From positions 1-47,872 of the forward strand of contig JAUNBJ010000015.1 in NCBI GenBank assembly GCA_030535245.1: a stretch of DNA of 47,872 nt. Reading direction: 5' to 3'. The stretch comes from Planctomycetia bacterium. Its GTDB lineage: Bacteria; Planctomycetota; Planctomycetia; Pirellulales; Thermoguttaceae. The position numbers and the translations under genes were made by a program. Within the stretch, counting starts at the first letter, position 1. Every line of letters begins with the position of its first letter. A model generated the notes under the pieces. The model was given only the letters and a program-made list of their open reading frames with translations, was not told the DNA's origin and searched no databases. Below, one piece after another: positions 1 through 7,883 of this stretch.

Positions 1-205
1 ATTCAATTCCGTGCGAAATGTCCTGCGGGAAAAGGATGGTTTTTAGAAGATGCCGTTCGTCCTTTATGAAAGGTTGTTATCATGAATTGTCACGTTGTTC
101 GGTACCGAGCCGGAACTACGCTACGTTTCGTTTACGGCTCCAAATGGGAGCGGCCTCCGCTTTGCCCGTTCGCTCGAAAGCCTCCGCGATTAACCCAAAC
201 AGGAA
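1..205. other. Non-coding leading segment
   Basis: I see no convincing gene here. It lies downstream of the stop of the minus-strand caspase/FGE gene at 206. Positions 38-54 carry GGTTTTTAGAAGATGCC, a degenerate arm of the palindromic repeat family whose full copy is at 38434-38517. Confidence 0.5.
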
Positions 206-2266
206 CTAAGGCACAAGGACAGGGCGGAAGCCGAGGAGGTTGCTGCGATCTGTCGGCACATTATGGCTCCGACTTGCCGAACGGCAGCCTTTACCAAGGC
301 TACTCCAGCTGCCACCACGCACGACCCGATCCGAGCCAGAAGAAGGTCCCGTCGGATCGTACTTAGGTGCCCCTTGATAGTAGCTCTCACCATACCAATC
401 GGCACACCACTCACTCACGTTTCCATGCATGTCGAAAATTCCCCAAGCGTTTGGTTTTTTCAACTTCGCTGCATAGGGAGGCATGTCTAAGTCTTGCCAG
501 GACGCTCCTCTGCCTCCGTTTTCCCAGTACCAGGCAACTTCGCAGATATTTTCACAAGCTCCTTGGATCCTGGAGTCTCTCGGAGTCTTACCACTATTCA
601 AACTCGTCGTTGTGCCCGCCCGGCAGGCATATTCCCATTGCGCCTCAGAGGGAAGATTCACTTTGCTACCGAGCTTTGAAGAGAGCTTTTGGCAAAACTC
701 TTGACAACTATGCCAATCGATATAGTACATCGGATGGTTGGGGCCAGACCCGATGACTCTCTCGTCGTCGTTTCCCAGAAGGGTTCGCGCTTCGATACTT
801 TCTCCCATCATGCTTTGCCACATCCGCTGCGTTACTTCCGTTTCCAGTATCCAGAACCCACTTGTGAGCGTTACGTAGTGTTGCGGACCTTCGTCGTCAA
901 ATCGATATAATTCCCCATCTGGACTCCCCATCATAAAACTCCCTGCCGGACACCAGCGGAAAGCATATTCCACGCCGTTGACCATCTTCACCATCCGCTC
1001 TCCTGCCGTGCTGCCGGACGAAATGGGAGGAATTTGTTCTGCTCCCGCCTCCGCTTTTTTGCGTGCTTTTTCCGTTTCGATAAGGCTGGCAATAATGCCT
1101 TGTTCGTCCAAATACTCCATATCCTCTGGATACAATTCCAACGCCTTGTCAATCTCTGCTTTCGCTTCGTCGTATTTCTTTTCTCGACGCAGTTTGCGGG
1201 CCGCGTCGAAATACGCAATCGCCTTTGGGCGGTCCAGGTCGTGGAAGAGAATCACGTCGGTCATATCGCCGCGAAGGTAGGGGTTTTGCGGTTCGCGGTA
1301 ACGATCAATCGCCTTGCGGTTGGTCTCTTCCGTCGTGTACTTGTAAACTTCCATCAGCGTCAGCGATCCGTCACCATCGGCGTCCGCTTTGCCGGAAAGG
1401 GCTTCGACAAAGCTCGCAGAAAAAAGGCTCAGGCCCGTATCTTTGTCCTCCAGACTGTATTCGTTTTGGCGGCACGATTGCAACACCACCATCGCGGGCG
1501 GCGGGTCGTCGATATGACGCAGCGACGTGATCCCCGCCGTCTGCTGATAAAACGGGTTGTTCCGACACGCATCCACCACCAGACACTTGAATTTTGCGTC
1601 CGAAGCGTTCATTTTCTCCATGATTTCCGAAATCGGAATGCACGTCTCCTCCAAATCTTCCGTGTCGGCATATGTTGGGCAAATGTACGCTCCTGTCCCA
1701 TTCTCGGCACCATGACCCGCGAAGACGAAAAACACCACATCCCCCGTCCGTACCTGTTTTAGCATGACGTCCAGCCGGCTGCGGATGTTTTCCCGCGTCG
1801 GCAAATCTCTCGCCTTCTTGCCCGACTCCAGCGTGTAAATGTCGGCAGGCTTAAACCCCAGCCGCAGCAACTGTTCCCGAATCGCAACCACATCTTTCAC
1901 GCAGCACGCCAACTCGTTCATGTGCACGTAATCCGTCACGCCAACCAGCAACGCGAACTTCCTCGCCTTCGGCATCTCGAACCACGGATTTTTCTTTTCT
2001 CCCTCCCCAACGCCCCGTCGCGCCCTTTTTTTGCGCCCGTCGGAGACGTATTTCTGATCCTCGTCGCTCAATTTTTCAAACGCATACTTGAATCGCTTCC
2101 CCTCCTTAAAGAAAAATACCGTTTCGACATCAGGATCGTTCTCCGAATCCCATTTCGCCTCGATGATCGTTTTCCCCGTTTTCGATTTCCACGTCCGCAC
2201 CGCCTCGTCCGCGAAAAGGAGGGAGGGAAGGAGTGCGAAAAACGATAATATCCATAGTTTTTTCAT
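206..2266 (-). CDS. Secreted SHD1 / caspase-like (C14) / formylglycine-generating-enzyme-like fusion protein
   Basis: This is a 686-residue exported protein. A signal peptide (about 1-19) is followed by an SHD1-like module of the planctomycete type (about 23-75). A caspase-like peptidase domain (about 100-340) has its His in FAGHG (His185) and its Cys in VVDACRNN (Cys234). An EF-hand-like loop DADGDGSLTLME sits at 295-306, and a helical, TPR-like stretch at about 350-400. The C-terminal FGE-sulfatase/SUMF1-type domain (about 425-686) shows NLPSEAQWEYACRAG, DMHGNVSEWC and RVVRGGSW. Both catalytic residues of the caspase dyad are present, so protease activity is plausible. FGE-fold domains in such fusions often bind ligands rather than make formylglycine, so the substrate is unknown. 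The start is supported by AAGGA seven bases upstream. It is probably monocistronic: 364 bases separate it from the PEP-CTERM gene upstream. Confidence 0.85.
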   Translation of the reverse strand: MKKLWILSFFALLPSLLFADEAVRTWKSKTGKTIIEAKWDSENDPDVETVFFFKEGKRFKYAFEKLSDEDQKYVSDGRKKRARRGVGEGEKKNPWFEMPKARKFALLVGVTDYVHMNELACCVKDVVAIREQLLRLGFKPADIYTLESGKKARDLPTRENIRSRLDVMLKQVRTGDVVFFVFAGHGAENGTGAYICPTYADTEDLEETCIPISEIMEKMNASDAKFKCLVVDACRNNPFYQQTAGITSLRHIDDPPPAMVVLQSCRQNEYSLEDKDTGLSLFSASFVEALSGKADADGDGSLTLMEVYKYTTEETNRKAIDRYREPQNPYLRGDMTDVILFHDLDRPKAIAYFDAARKLRREKKYDEAKAEIDKALELYPEDMEYLDEQGIIASLIETEKARKKAEAGAEQIPPISSGSTAGERMVKMVNGVEYAFRWCPAGSFMMGSPDGELYRFDDEGPQHYVTLTSGFWILETEVTQRMWQSMMGESIEARTLLGNDDERVIGSGPNHPMYYIDWHSCQEFCQKLSSKLGSKVNLPSEAQWEYACRAGTTTSLNSGKTPRDSRIQGACENICEVAWYWENGGRGASWQDLDMPPYAAKLKKPNAWGIFDMHGNVSEWCADWYGESYYQGAPKYDPTGPSSGSDRVVRGGSWSSLGKGCRSASRSHNVPTDRSNLLGFRPVLVP

Positions 2267-2326
2267 GGTTGAATCCTTTTTTTGTAACGCAGATATCGCT
2301 TTTTGTCGTTTTGTCCACTGAATTTC

Positions 2327-2355
2327 AGTATGCCAGAGGTCTCCCGATATTGCAA
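2327..2355 (-). promoter_or_regulatory. Candidate sigma70 promoter of the caspase/FGE gene
   Basis: Read on the minus strand, TTGCAA (2350-2355) and CATACT (2327-2332) are separated by exactly 17 bases. They lie about 60 bases before the start at 2266. The match to consensus is moderate. Confidence 0.4.
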
Positions 2356-2580
2356 GGGGAACCTGTAAAACTTTTGCCTATTTCTCCCAAAATAACATTC
2401 GGTAACTGCGAAGAAAATGCGGATTTAATCCCAGGTCTTGCCGAAATTTTAGAAGTTGCCTATGAAATTATTGGATATACGGAAGGGGGGGCGATTCACC
2501 GTGAAACCGCAATACGGCGGCTGTAGAAAAAGAACGAACGGCGAACGGACAGACGAATTTCATAAACCAAAGACGGGTAA

Positions 2581-2607
2581 GCCGCTCTTGCCTTTGGCGC
2601 AAGCGGC
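2581..2607 (-). terminator. Possible hairpin after PEP-CTERM gene 1
   Basis: GCCGCT..TTGC and GCAAGCGGC can pair around a short loop with a two-base bulge, 24 bases past the stop at 2631. No clear T-run follows on the minus strand, so termination is uncertain. Confidence 0.3.
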
Positions 2608-2630
2608 GTTACGTCTGGTGCACCATACGC

Positions 2631-4313
2631 TCATTTTCGTTTTCGATACCAAACCAACCCCAGCATCCCACCGAGCAAAAGGAGCCACGACGCAGGTTCC
2701 GGAACCGCGGGTGCGGCTCCCCGGAACGTCAATACTCCGTTCGAGGAGGCCAAAAGCCAATCGTAAGTCGTTCCGTTTTGCAAGGTTGAGAGGATCGCAT
2801 CGTCCCCCAATTTCCGAAACAGATCGGAGAATTCGATGGGTGAGTTGCTCTCCATCAAGTCGTAATTCGTGCCGACAGCCAATTCCGACAAATCCAGCTC
2901 GGAATCAATTTCCAGCAAAATTCCCGACGCGTTCCCTGAAAAGGTGATCGAATCTGCCGTTAGAAAATTTTGGGTACCACTTTCATCAATTCCCATGCGA
3001 AGTGTTCCGCCATTGACGGTAAAATCTCCTGTCAGCGTCAGATTCTTTACATCCAGCGTCCCGGAAGTCCACTCCAGAGAACTCCCTGTCAGGGAATCGG
3101 CCTGCAATAAAGCGGTTTCCTCTACATCAAACGTCCCCCCGGTGAGGGCAAGGGATTTTGCGTAAAATTCCGTATTTTCCGCCAGTTTCAGCGTCCCCGA
3201 AACCGTCGCGGTCTGGTTGATATGGACCGTGGCGGGCAAGGTTGCGTTACCGAATTGCATGGTACCCGCATGGACGTTCAAAAGCGAGACCGAAGTATCG
3301 CCCAAAATGGCTGTCCCGCCACCGTTCTTGGTCAGTGTGGAAACCGTCGTGTAATCGGTACCGATCGGTACGGAAGGATCACTACTCCCCTCTTTTGCAA
3401 CGTTGTTACAAGTCGTTGTTCCAGTGTATGTTGTGGAAACCTTGACCGTCGCGTTGTCGGAAGTCTGGCCGGTTGGCGTGTTGAAAATGAGTTCCGGTCG
3501 GTCGGTCGAATAATCGGAGATGGAAGCAAGGTTTGCATAATTGTTGGCACCATCATGGTGATTGACAATATCGTAGTAGGAGTCGAATAAAACGGTACTT
3601 CTCTGTCCCAGAGAACTTCCCGTACTTCCATCGGTGGTTCCCACCAGCAGGTCTCCCTGGCGAATAACCCAGTCCACTTTGCCCAAGTTTGCATTGGCTC
3701 CCGCCAACGTTACTCCCGCGTCGTTTTTGGTATTGGCCAGGATGAACGTGCCACTCCCTTCCAGGGATGTGTCGAAAACCAAACTTCGGGACCATCCCTG
3801 ATGGGCACAGGCGGTGTACATGACATTTCCCAATAATGTACCATCTCCCAGTGTGATCTTTCCCGAAGAAGAAACCAACGTCACCGTACCATTGTTCCAC
3901 TGATTCAAGGCGACATATCCCATATACAAATCGCCCAACGTCGCTGTTTGATCGTTTTCATATCCAGTACAAAAACGTGTTGCACCAGCAGAAACTTCAT
4001 AGGAAACCGTTCCGTTGGAATACGTCGGTGTAAAGCCCAGATACAAATTTCCCGCAAAGGAAGTGTTCGCGTTCCGAAAACGTGCCGTGGCAGCAGCAGT
4101 ATTCCATGTCGTGGAGCCATAGGGAAGTCGATCCACGAAATAGTCGTTTCCCGCCGCAATGCTTCCGGTGCTACCATCGAAATTGCTCCAATTGGAAGCC
4201 GTGGTAATATCGCTATTGTAGCCACGATAGTGAAAACTCGCCGCGCTGGCGACCGTTGCCAAACCCAAAATCACGACCGACAAAGCCACTTTCAAAATGT
4301 TGTCCCGTTTCAT
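2631..4313 (-). CDS. PEP-CTERM beta-repeat surface protein (cassette 1)
   Basis: This is a 560-residue exported protein. It has a signal peptide (about 1-24, ending ATVASA), then a long Ser/Thr/Gly/Asn-rich region of the kind seen in autotransporter-associated beta-strand repeats (for example GTLDVKNLTLTGDFTVNGG). The C-terminus is a classic PEP-CTERM sorting tail: VPEP at 537-540, a hydrophobic helix, then WYRKRK. By family knowledge such tails are recognised by an exosortase, which is not encoded in this window. The start is supported by AAAGGAG eight bases upstream. It is the last gene of the DUF1559, FG-GAP, PEP-CTERM operon, 12 bases after the FG-GAP stop. The role is presumably cell-surface or matrix; the ligand is unknown. 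Confidence 0.85.
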   Translation of the reverse strand: MKRDNILKVALSVVILGLATVASAASFHYRGYNSDITTASNWSNFDGSTGSIAAGNDYFVDRLPYGSTTWNTAAATARFRNANTSFAGNLYLGFTPTYSNGTVSYEVSAGATRFCTGYENDQTATLGDLYMGYVALNQWNNGTVTLVSSSGKITLGDGTLLGNVMYTACAHQGWSRSLVFDTSLEGSGTFILANTKNDAGVTLAGANANLGKVDWVIRQGDLLVGTTDGSTGSSLGQRSTVLFDSYYDIVNHHDGANNYANLASISDYSTDRPELIFNTPTGQTSDNATVKVSTTYTGTTTCNNVAKEGSSDPSVPIGTDYTTVSTLTKNGGGTAILGDTSVSLLNVHAGTMQFGNATLPATVHINQTATVSGTLKLAENTEFYAKSLALTGGTFDVEETALLQADSLTGSSLEWTSGTLDVKNLTLTGDFTVNGGTLRMGIDESGTQNFLTADSITFSGNASGILLEIDSELDLSELAVGTNYDLMESNSPIEFSDLFRKLGDDAILSTLQNGTTYDWLLASSNGVLTFRGAAPAVPEPASWLLLLGGMLGLVWYRKRK

Positions 4314-4325
4314 CTTCTTTCTCCT

Positions 4326-6329
4326 TTATTTCTGTAAGGTATTTCGCAAATAGTAAATCCGTCCATCTTCCGCTCCCAACACAAAGTCGGGCGTACCGTC
4401 GTTGTTGAAGTCGGCAGATGTGGGACTGGTGGAGTGTCCGGCAAGTCGATCTTTGGCAATCGTTCCAACCTTGTTGAAAAAATACCTCCCATTCTCCGCA
4501 CGCGTCTGAATCAGCAAGTCCGCATTCATCGAATTGACGAGAAGGTCGAATTTCCCATCGCCGTTGAAATCGTTCATGCAAATTTTTCGTCGGCCACTTC
4601 CGCCCGCCTTGTTCTTGTTGAGCTGCATCAGGTCGCCATTTTCCCAATAGAAAACACGTTGCGGCGACTTTAGTTTCAACGTCCCATCCGCCTCACGATA
4701 CCGCTCGAAAAAGGCGAAATAACCCTCCGTGTCCAGCATGCACAAATCCATCAGCCCGTCGGCATTCACGTCGAACATTACCGGCGTGGTTCGCCACTGC
4801 GTCAACAGTTTTTGCCCATCCGGTTTCATCCAGCCCCAGGCCAATTCCGGTTGCGTGCCTTCCCACTCCACTTCCACCGCTTCCGCCGCAGCCAGTTTCG
4901 GCTCTGTTTTCGTTCCGATATTGCGAAACCAGACGACACTGCCAATCGTGCTGTTCACCATCAAATCGGGGAGTCCATCCCCATCCCAATCCGCCACGGT
5001 CAGAACCGTGTAACCGTAACGGTCTTCAATCGGCCCCTGAATCGAGCCGTTCGGCTCCGCGATGATTTTGATCACCTTCCCATCCGCCTGGAGATAGACC
5101 GGACGATTCCAACGCGGAAATTCTTCTCCAGGATCGCTGAGATTCTCAAAAAAGACGATGAAACCGGCAGAATTTCCCGCCAGAATGTCGATCGCCCCAT
5201 CCCCGTTCCAGTCCACGCAGCACGGTGTCACCAGCGACCCGCTTTTCAGCTCATCCGCCTCCTGCTGGAAGTATTGCTGGTGTTTGAAAATGGGGACGCG
5301 GACGGTTACTCCCGTCACCATCGTTTCGTGGAACGTTCCCGCATTCTCATAAAACGAAACCCGACCATCTTCATTGCCGCATAAAATGTCCGGTCGCCCA
5401 TCCCCCGTCCAGTCCAGCACCACTGGCGTGATCATGCAGAGATCCTCTTTCGTTTCGGTACCATCTTCGTACGTGGTGAAAACGCCCGGTGCGTAGTTGG
5501 GTTTTTCCCGCGTGCCGATGTTTTCAAAGTAGGTGAAGTGCGTTTTGAATTCTCCGCAGAGCAAATCCAAATCCCCATCTCCATCAAAATCCACGAAATT
5601 CGGGCATGGCCAGCCATAGGTCAGAATCGCACGTCCGAAGCAGTCCCGCAGCAAAAACGGCTTTCCATATTTCGGCTCCTCGTTCGTTCCCTCATTCAAA
5701 ACGATGTACACATTGCCATGCGACTGGTCGTTTTTCCACTTTCCATACGCATCGTACGCGTCGGCCCAACCATAGGGTTTCCAGTCGTCCGTCCCGATCG
5801 CCACATCCAACCGGCCATCTCCGTCGAAGTCCAGATATTTCCACATGTTCCCGCGAACGCCATTCGGATGGACGTTGGCCGGAAGCGGGAGTGGCCGGGG
5901 ATGTTGCAGACCGGTCCGGGCATAGTCGGGATAGACTTCCGCAGGACGTAAAACCACGGTTTTTCCCTCCACAAAACTGGCCTGCACATTGATCTGCCCA
6001 CCGCTGAGCTTTTTTCCCGCCTCGAACAACGGCATGTGTCCATTGGGCTGGACTTCCGCCGAATCGACCGTCGTTCCTCCCACCGGCTTTCCAGTATTTC
6101 GGAAGGAATACGTGCCATTGTACGGCACACATTCCGTGGAGACCACCAAGTCCAACTTCCCGTCGCCATCCGCATCCACCGGCACCGGCCAGCACCATAA
6201 ACCTACCGCCAAATCGTCGATCAGTCCGGGATGGTTGTATTTCATCCGCGTCATCGACGGTTTTTCTTCCGTTTGGCTCCAAGCCAAATTTCCGCCAAGA
6301 ATCAATGCCAGGATTAAATATTTTCGCAT
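4326..6329 (-). CDS. FG-GAP/VCBS repeat secreted protein (cassette 1)
   Basis: This is a 667-residue exported protein. The chosen start (MRKYLILALILGG) has GGAG seven bases upstream and begins a clean signal peptide; an upstream in-frame ATG at 6368 would overlap the DUF1559 gene. The mature part carries about nine FG-GAP/VCBS-type repeats with Ca-binding loops such as DADGDGKLDLV, DFDGDGDLDLL, DWNGDGAIDIL, DVNADGLMDLC and DFNNDGTPDFV. Each is followed by a small strand pattern (YFENIG, WFRNIG), predicting a beta-propeller. It is 10 bases from the DUF1559 gene upstream, so co-transcribed. It is a close paralogue of the protein at 10060-12051. Function is unknown; extracellular recognition or binding is the usual inference. 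Confidence 0.85.
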   Translation of the reverse strand: MRKYLILALILGGNLAWSQTEEKPSMTRMKYNHPGLIDDLAVGLWCWPVPVDADGDGKLDLVVSTECVPYNGTYSFRNTGKPVGGTTVDSAEVQPNGHMPLFEAGKKLSGGQINVQASFVEGKTVVLRPAEVYPDYARTGLQHPRPLPLPANVHPNGVRGNMWKYLDFDGDGRLDVAIGTDDWKPYGWADAYDAYGKWKNDQSHGNVYIVLNEGTNEEPKYGKPFLLRDCFGRAILTYGWPCPNFVDFDGDGDLDLLCGEFKTHFTYFENIGTREKPNYAPGVFTTYEDGTETKEDLCMITPVVLDWTGDGRPDILCGNEDGRVSFYENAGTFHETMVTGVTVRVPIFKHQQYFQQEADELKSGSLVTPCCVDWNGDGAIDILAGNSAGFIVFFENLSDPGEEFPRWNRPVYLQADGKVIKIIAEPNGSIQGPIEDRYGYTVLTVADWDGDGLPDLMVNSTIGSVVWFRNIGTKTEPKLAAAEAVEVEWEGTQPELAWGWMKPDGQKLLTQWRTTPVMFDVNADGLMDLCMLDTEGYFAFFERYREADGTLKLKSPQRVFYWENGDLMQLNKNKAGGSGRRKICMNDFNGDGKFDLLVNSMNADLLIQTRAENGRYFFNKVGTIAKDRLAGHSTSPTSADFNNDGTPDFVLGAEDGRIYYLRNTLQK

Positions 6330-6339
6330 TCTGTTTCTC

Positions 6340-7677
6340 CTATTCCGGGATAGATGCCAAATTTCCATCGTTCCGAATCCCCAGCCTCTTATGGGTTTCC
6401 GAATCGATGCTGTAAGTCATTCGATGAACCGAGCCATCCGCCATCGCCATTCCCATCGAGCCGGCATGGACACTCCCAAACCGGACTCCGCCACCGCGAT
6501 CAAAGCCCGTGCGATCCTGCATGGGAATCGCGCTGGTACTTCTCAAAACATCTCCGTCGGAACCCGCAAAACAACCCACGTCGTCGGCATGGCACATATT
6601 CGATTCGGATGTGGGAATGTGGCATTCCGGCGTAAGGTACTTTTCTCCAAGAAGATACGTGTTGCTGGTGCCGTCCCGGATTTCCCCCAGCATTACCTTC
6701 CCCGCCTGAATCAAAATCCCGTTCCCCGCAGGTTTCCATTGGTTTTGGGAGATGATTTTCATCGCCTCGGTTATGGTGGTGGGACTACAACTTTCAGATC
6801 GCCCCGAACCTGTCGAACCGACATTCCCCGCGTAATCATTTTTAGCCATCGGACTATCGGGAAACGTGACGTTCAACCGATCGTCGAGATGGATTCCAAA
6901 CGACGTCGCCACCGGACGGCGAGAGGGACAATAGAACGTGCTTATCGGCGTTTGGCAGACCTCTCCCGCCTTGTTTTTTTGTTCTTCGGTAATCGTTTCC
7001 GCGTCGCCATCGGAAGCCAACTGAAAAAGAGCGTTTTGCTCCAGAAAGGGAAGAATCGAAAACATCCAGGAACCGGGCTGCGCCTGCCCCAACCCACGAT
7101 CAGGGTCGCCCGCCCACTTCCACCACCAGCCCGCAGAAGGAAAGTGCTTCATGGTGGATTCGTAATTCAACATCGCCAACGCCATCTGCCGGAGGTTGTT
7201 GCTGCACTGCATCTGCCGGGCCGCTTCCCGCGCCTGCTGGACTGCGGGCAATAGCAACCCCACCAGCATCCCGATAATCGCAATCACTACCAACAATTCC
7301 ACCAGCGTAAAGGCCGGGTGCGGCCTGCACATTACGGCTGCCGCCGGTTGCCGGTAGTCCGGGAGGCAGGCGCTACGCTTCTGGCCCCCCTTGCCTTTTG
7401 CAAGAAAGAACAACAACTCCACCAGCGTAAAGGCCGGGTGCGGCCTGCACATTACGGCTGCCGCCGGTTGCCGGTAGTCCGGGAGGCAGGCGCTACGCTT
7501 CTGGCCCCCCTTGCCTTTTGCAAGAAAGAACAACAACTCCACCAGCGTAAAGCCGTGCGGCCGGCTACGAAAACGGCGACTTGAAATGCCTGTATTACTC
7601 CCCCGCATTTTAATGTTGTGGTGTAAGGATCCCTCAAGATTTTTCATAAGGCACTTCTTTGCGAATAGTAATATCAT
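6340..7677 (-). CDS. DUF1559 pseudopilin-like protein with duplicated prepilin motif (cassette 1)
   Basis: This 445-residue protein is of the planctomycete DUF1559 type: a prepilin methylation motif (FTLVELL), hydrophobic helix (VVIAIIGMLVGLLLPAVQQA), the REAARQMQCSNN segment and a C-terminal MADGSVHRMTYSID block. The paralogue at 9068-10063 shows the normal layout. Here the prepilin motif occurs three times because two perfect 120-bp units (7298-7537) add 2 x 40 residues between the leader and the real transmembrane helix. The reading frame stays open. Three starts are possible: 7677 (GGGG seven bases upstream, best), 7647 and 7608. Whether PilD-type processing still works is unclear. It is the first gene of its operon; a promoter is proposed at 7795-7823. 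Confidence 0.85.
   Translation of the reverse strand: MILLFAKKCLMKNLEGSLHHNIKMRGSNTGISSRRFRSRPHGFTLVELLFFLAKGKGGQKRSACLPDYRQPAAAVMCRPHPAFTLVELLFFLAKGKGGQKRSACLPDYRQPAAAVMCRPHPAFTLVELLVVIAIIGMLVGLLLPAVQQAREAARQMQCSNNLRQMALAMLNYESTMKHFPSAGWWWKWAGDPDRGLGQAQPGSWMFSILPFLEQNALFQLASDGDAETITEEQKNKAGEVCQTPISTFYCPSRRPVATSFGIHLDDRLNVTFPDSPMAKNDYAGNVGSTGSGRSESCSPTTITEAMKIISQNQWKPAGNGILIQAGKVMLGEIRDGTSNTYLLGEKYLTPECHIPTSESNMCHADDVGCFAGSDGDVLRSTSAIPMQDRTGFDRGGGVRFGSVHAGSMGMAMADGSVHRMTYSIDSETHKRLGIRNDGNLASIPE
7298..7552 (-). repeat. Perfect 120-bp tandem repeat (two units plus 15 bp) inside a coding sequence
   Basis: Bases 7298-7417 and 7418-7537 are identical as printed, and 7538-7552 repeat the first 15 bases of the unit again. 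The period (120) is a multiple of three and no stop codon is created. Each unit encodes FTLVELL plus a 33-residue insert that begins FFLAKGKGG and ends CRPHPA. Internal small palindromes include GGCCG/CGGCC and CTTGC/GCAAG. The core at 7359-7394 (again 7479-7514) resembles the intergenic palindrome at 44731-44766. The DUF1559 paralogue in this window has no such insert. Confidence 0.95.
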
Positions 7678-7707
7678 GGGAATACCCCTTTTTCACGATA
7701 TGACCGG

Positions 7708-7736
7708 TTGACTTTTCTGGAAAATTTTTCTACAAT
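7708..7736 (+). promoter_or_regulatory. Sigma70-type promoter of XylR-like regulator 1
   Basis: TTGACT (7708-7713), a 17-base spacer and TACAAT (7731-7736) form a near-consensus promoter. It gives a leader of about 140 bases before the start at 7884. Confidence 0.7.
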
Positions 7737-7755
7737 AAACGGAAGTAAACGGAAG
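7736..7755 (+). promoter_or_regulatory. Direct repeat TAAACGGAAG x2, candidate operator
   Basis: The 10-mer TAAACGGAAG occurs twice back to back (7736-7745, 7746-7755). It covers the transcription start expected from the plus promoter and lies in the 5' leader of the divergent minus transcript. Binding by the adjacent LacI/AraC hybrid regulator is an inference from position. Confidence 0.4.
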
Positions 7756-7794
7756 TGTTGGAAGTTTTCAAGCAGGGGAAAACACCTTGCGTCC

Positions 7795-7823
7795 ATTATA
7801 ACCGCACTCTCCCCCAAAAGCAA
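7795..7823 (-). promoter_or_regulatory. Candidate promoter of the cassette 1 operon
   Basis: On the minus strand, TTGCTT (7818-7823), 17 bases, then TATAAT (7795-7800). It lies downstream of the plus promoter at 7708-7736, so the two divergent transcripts would overlap for about 50 bases. Confidence 0.5.
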
Positions 7824-7883
7824 TTGTTTCAGTCCGCCAAATGCTTGCTTTTATGCGTCACGATGGGGATGGAAAGGCCGAAA

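Larger units (their letters stand above)
2267..2630. other. Intergenic region between PEP-CTERM gene 1 and the caspase/FGE gene
   Basis: No gene is supported in these 364 bases. It holds a likely minus-strand promoter (2327-2355), a degenerate arm of the palindromic repeat family (AAATTTTAGAAGTTGCC, 2444-2460) and an imperfect hairpin (2581-2607) just past the PEP-CTERM stop. Confidence 0.5.

Noticed and set aside
1..205. 63- and 94-residue frames at the left edge
   Set aside because: No ribosome site, no domain, and composition unlike the neighbouring genes.
7298..7552. CRISPR-like array
   Set aside because: The units are directly adjacent with no spacers and lie in an open reading frame.
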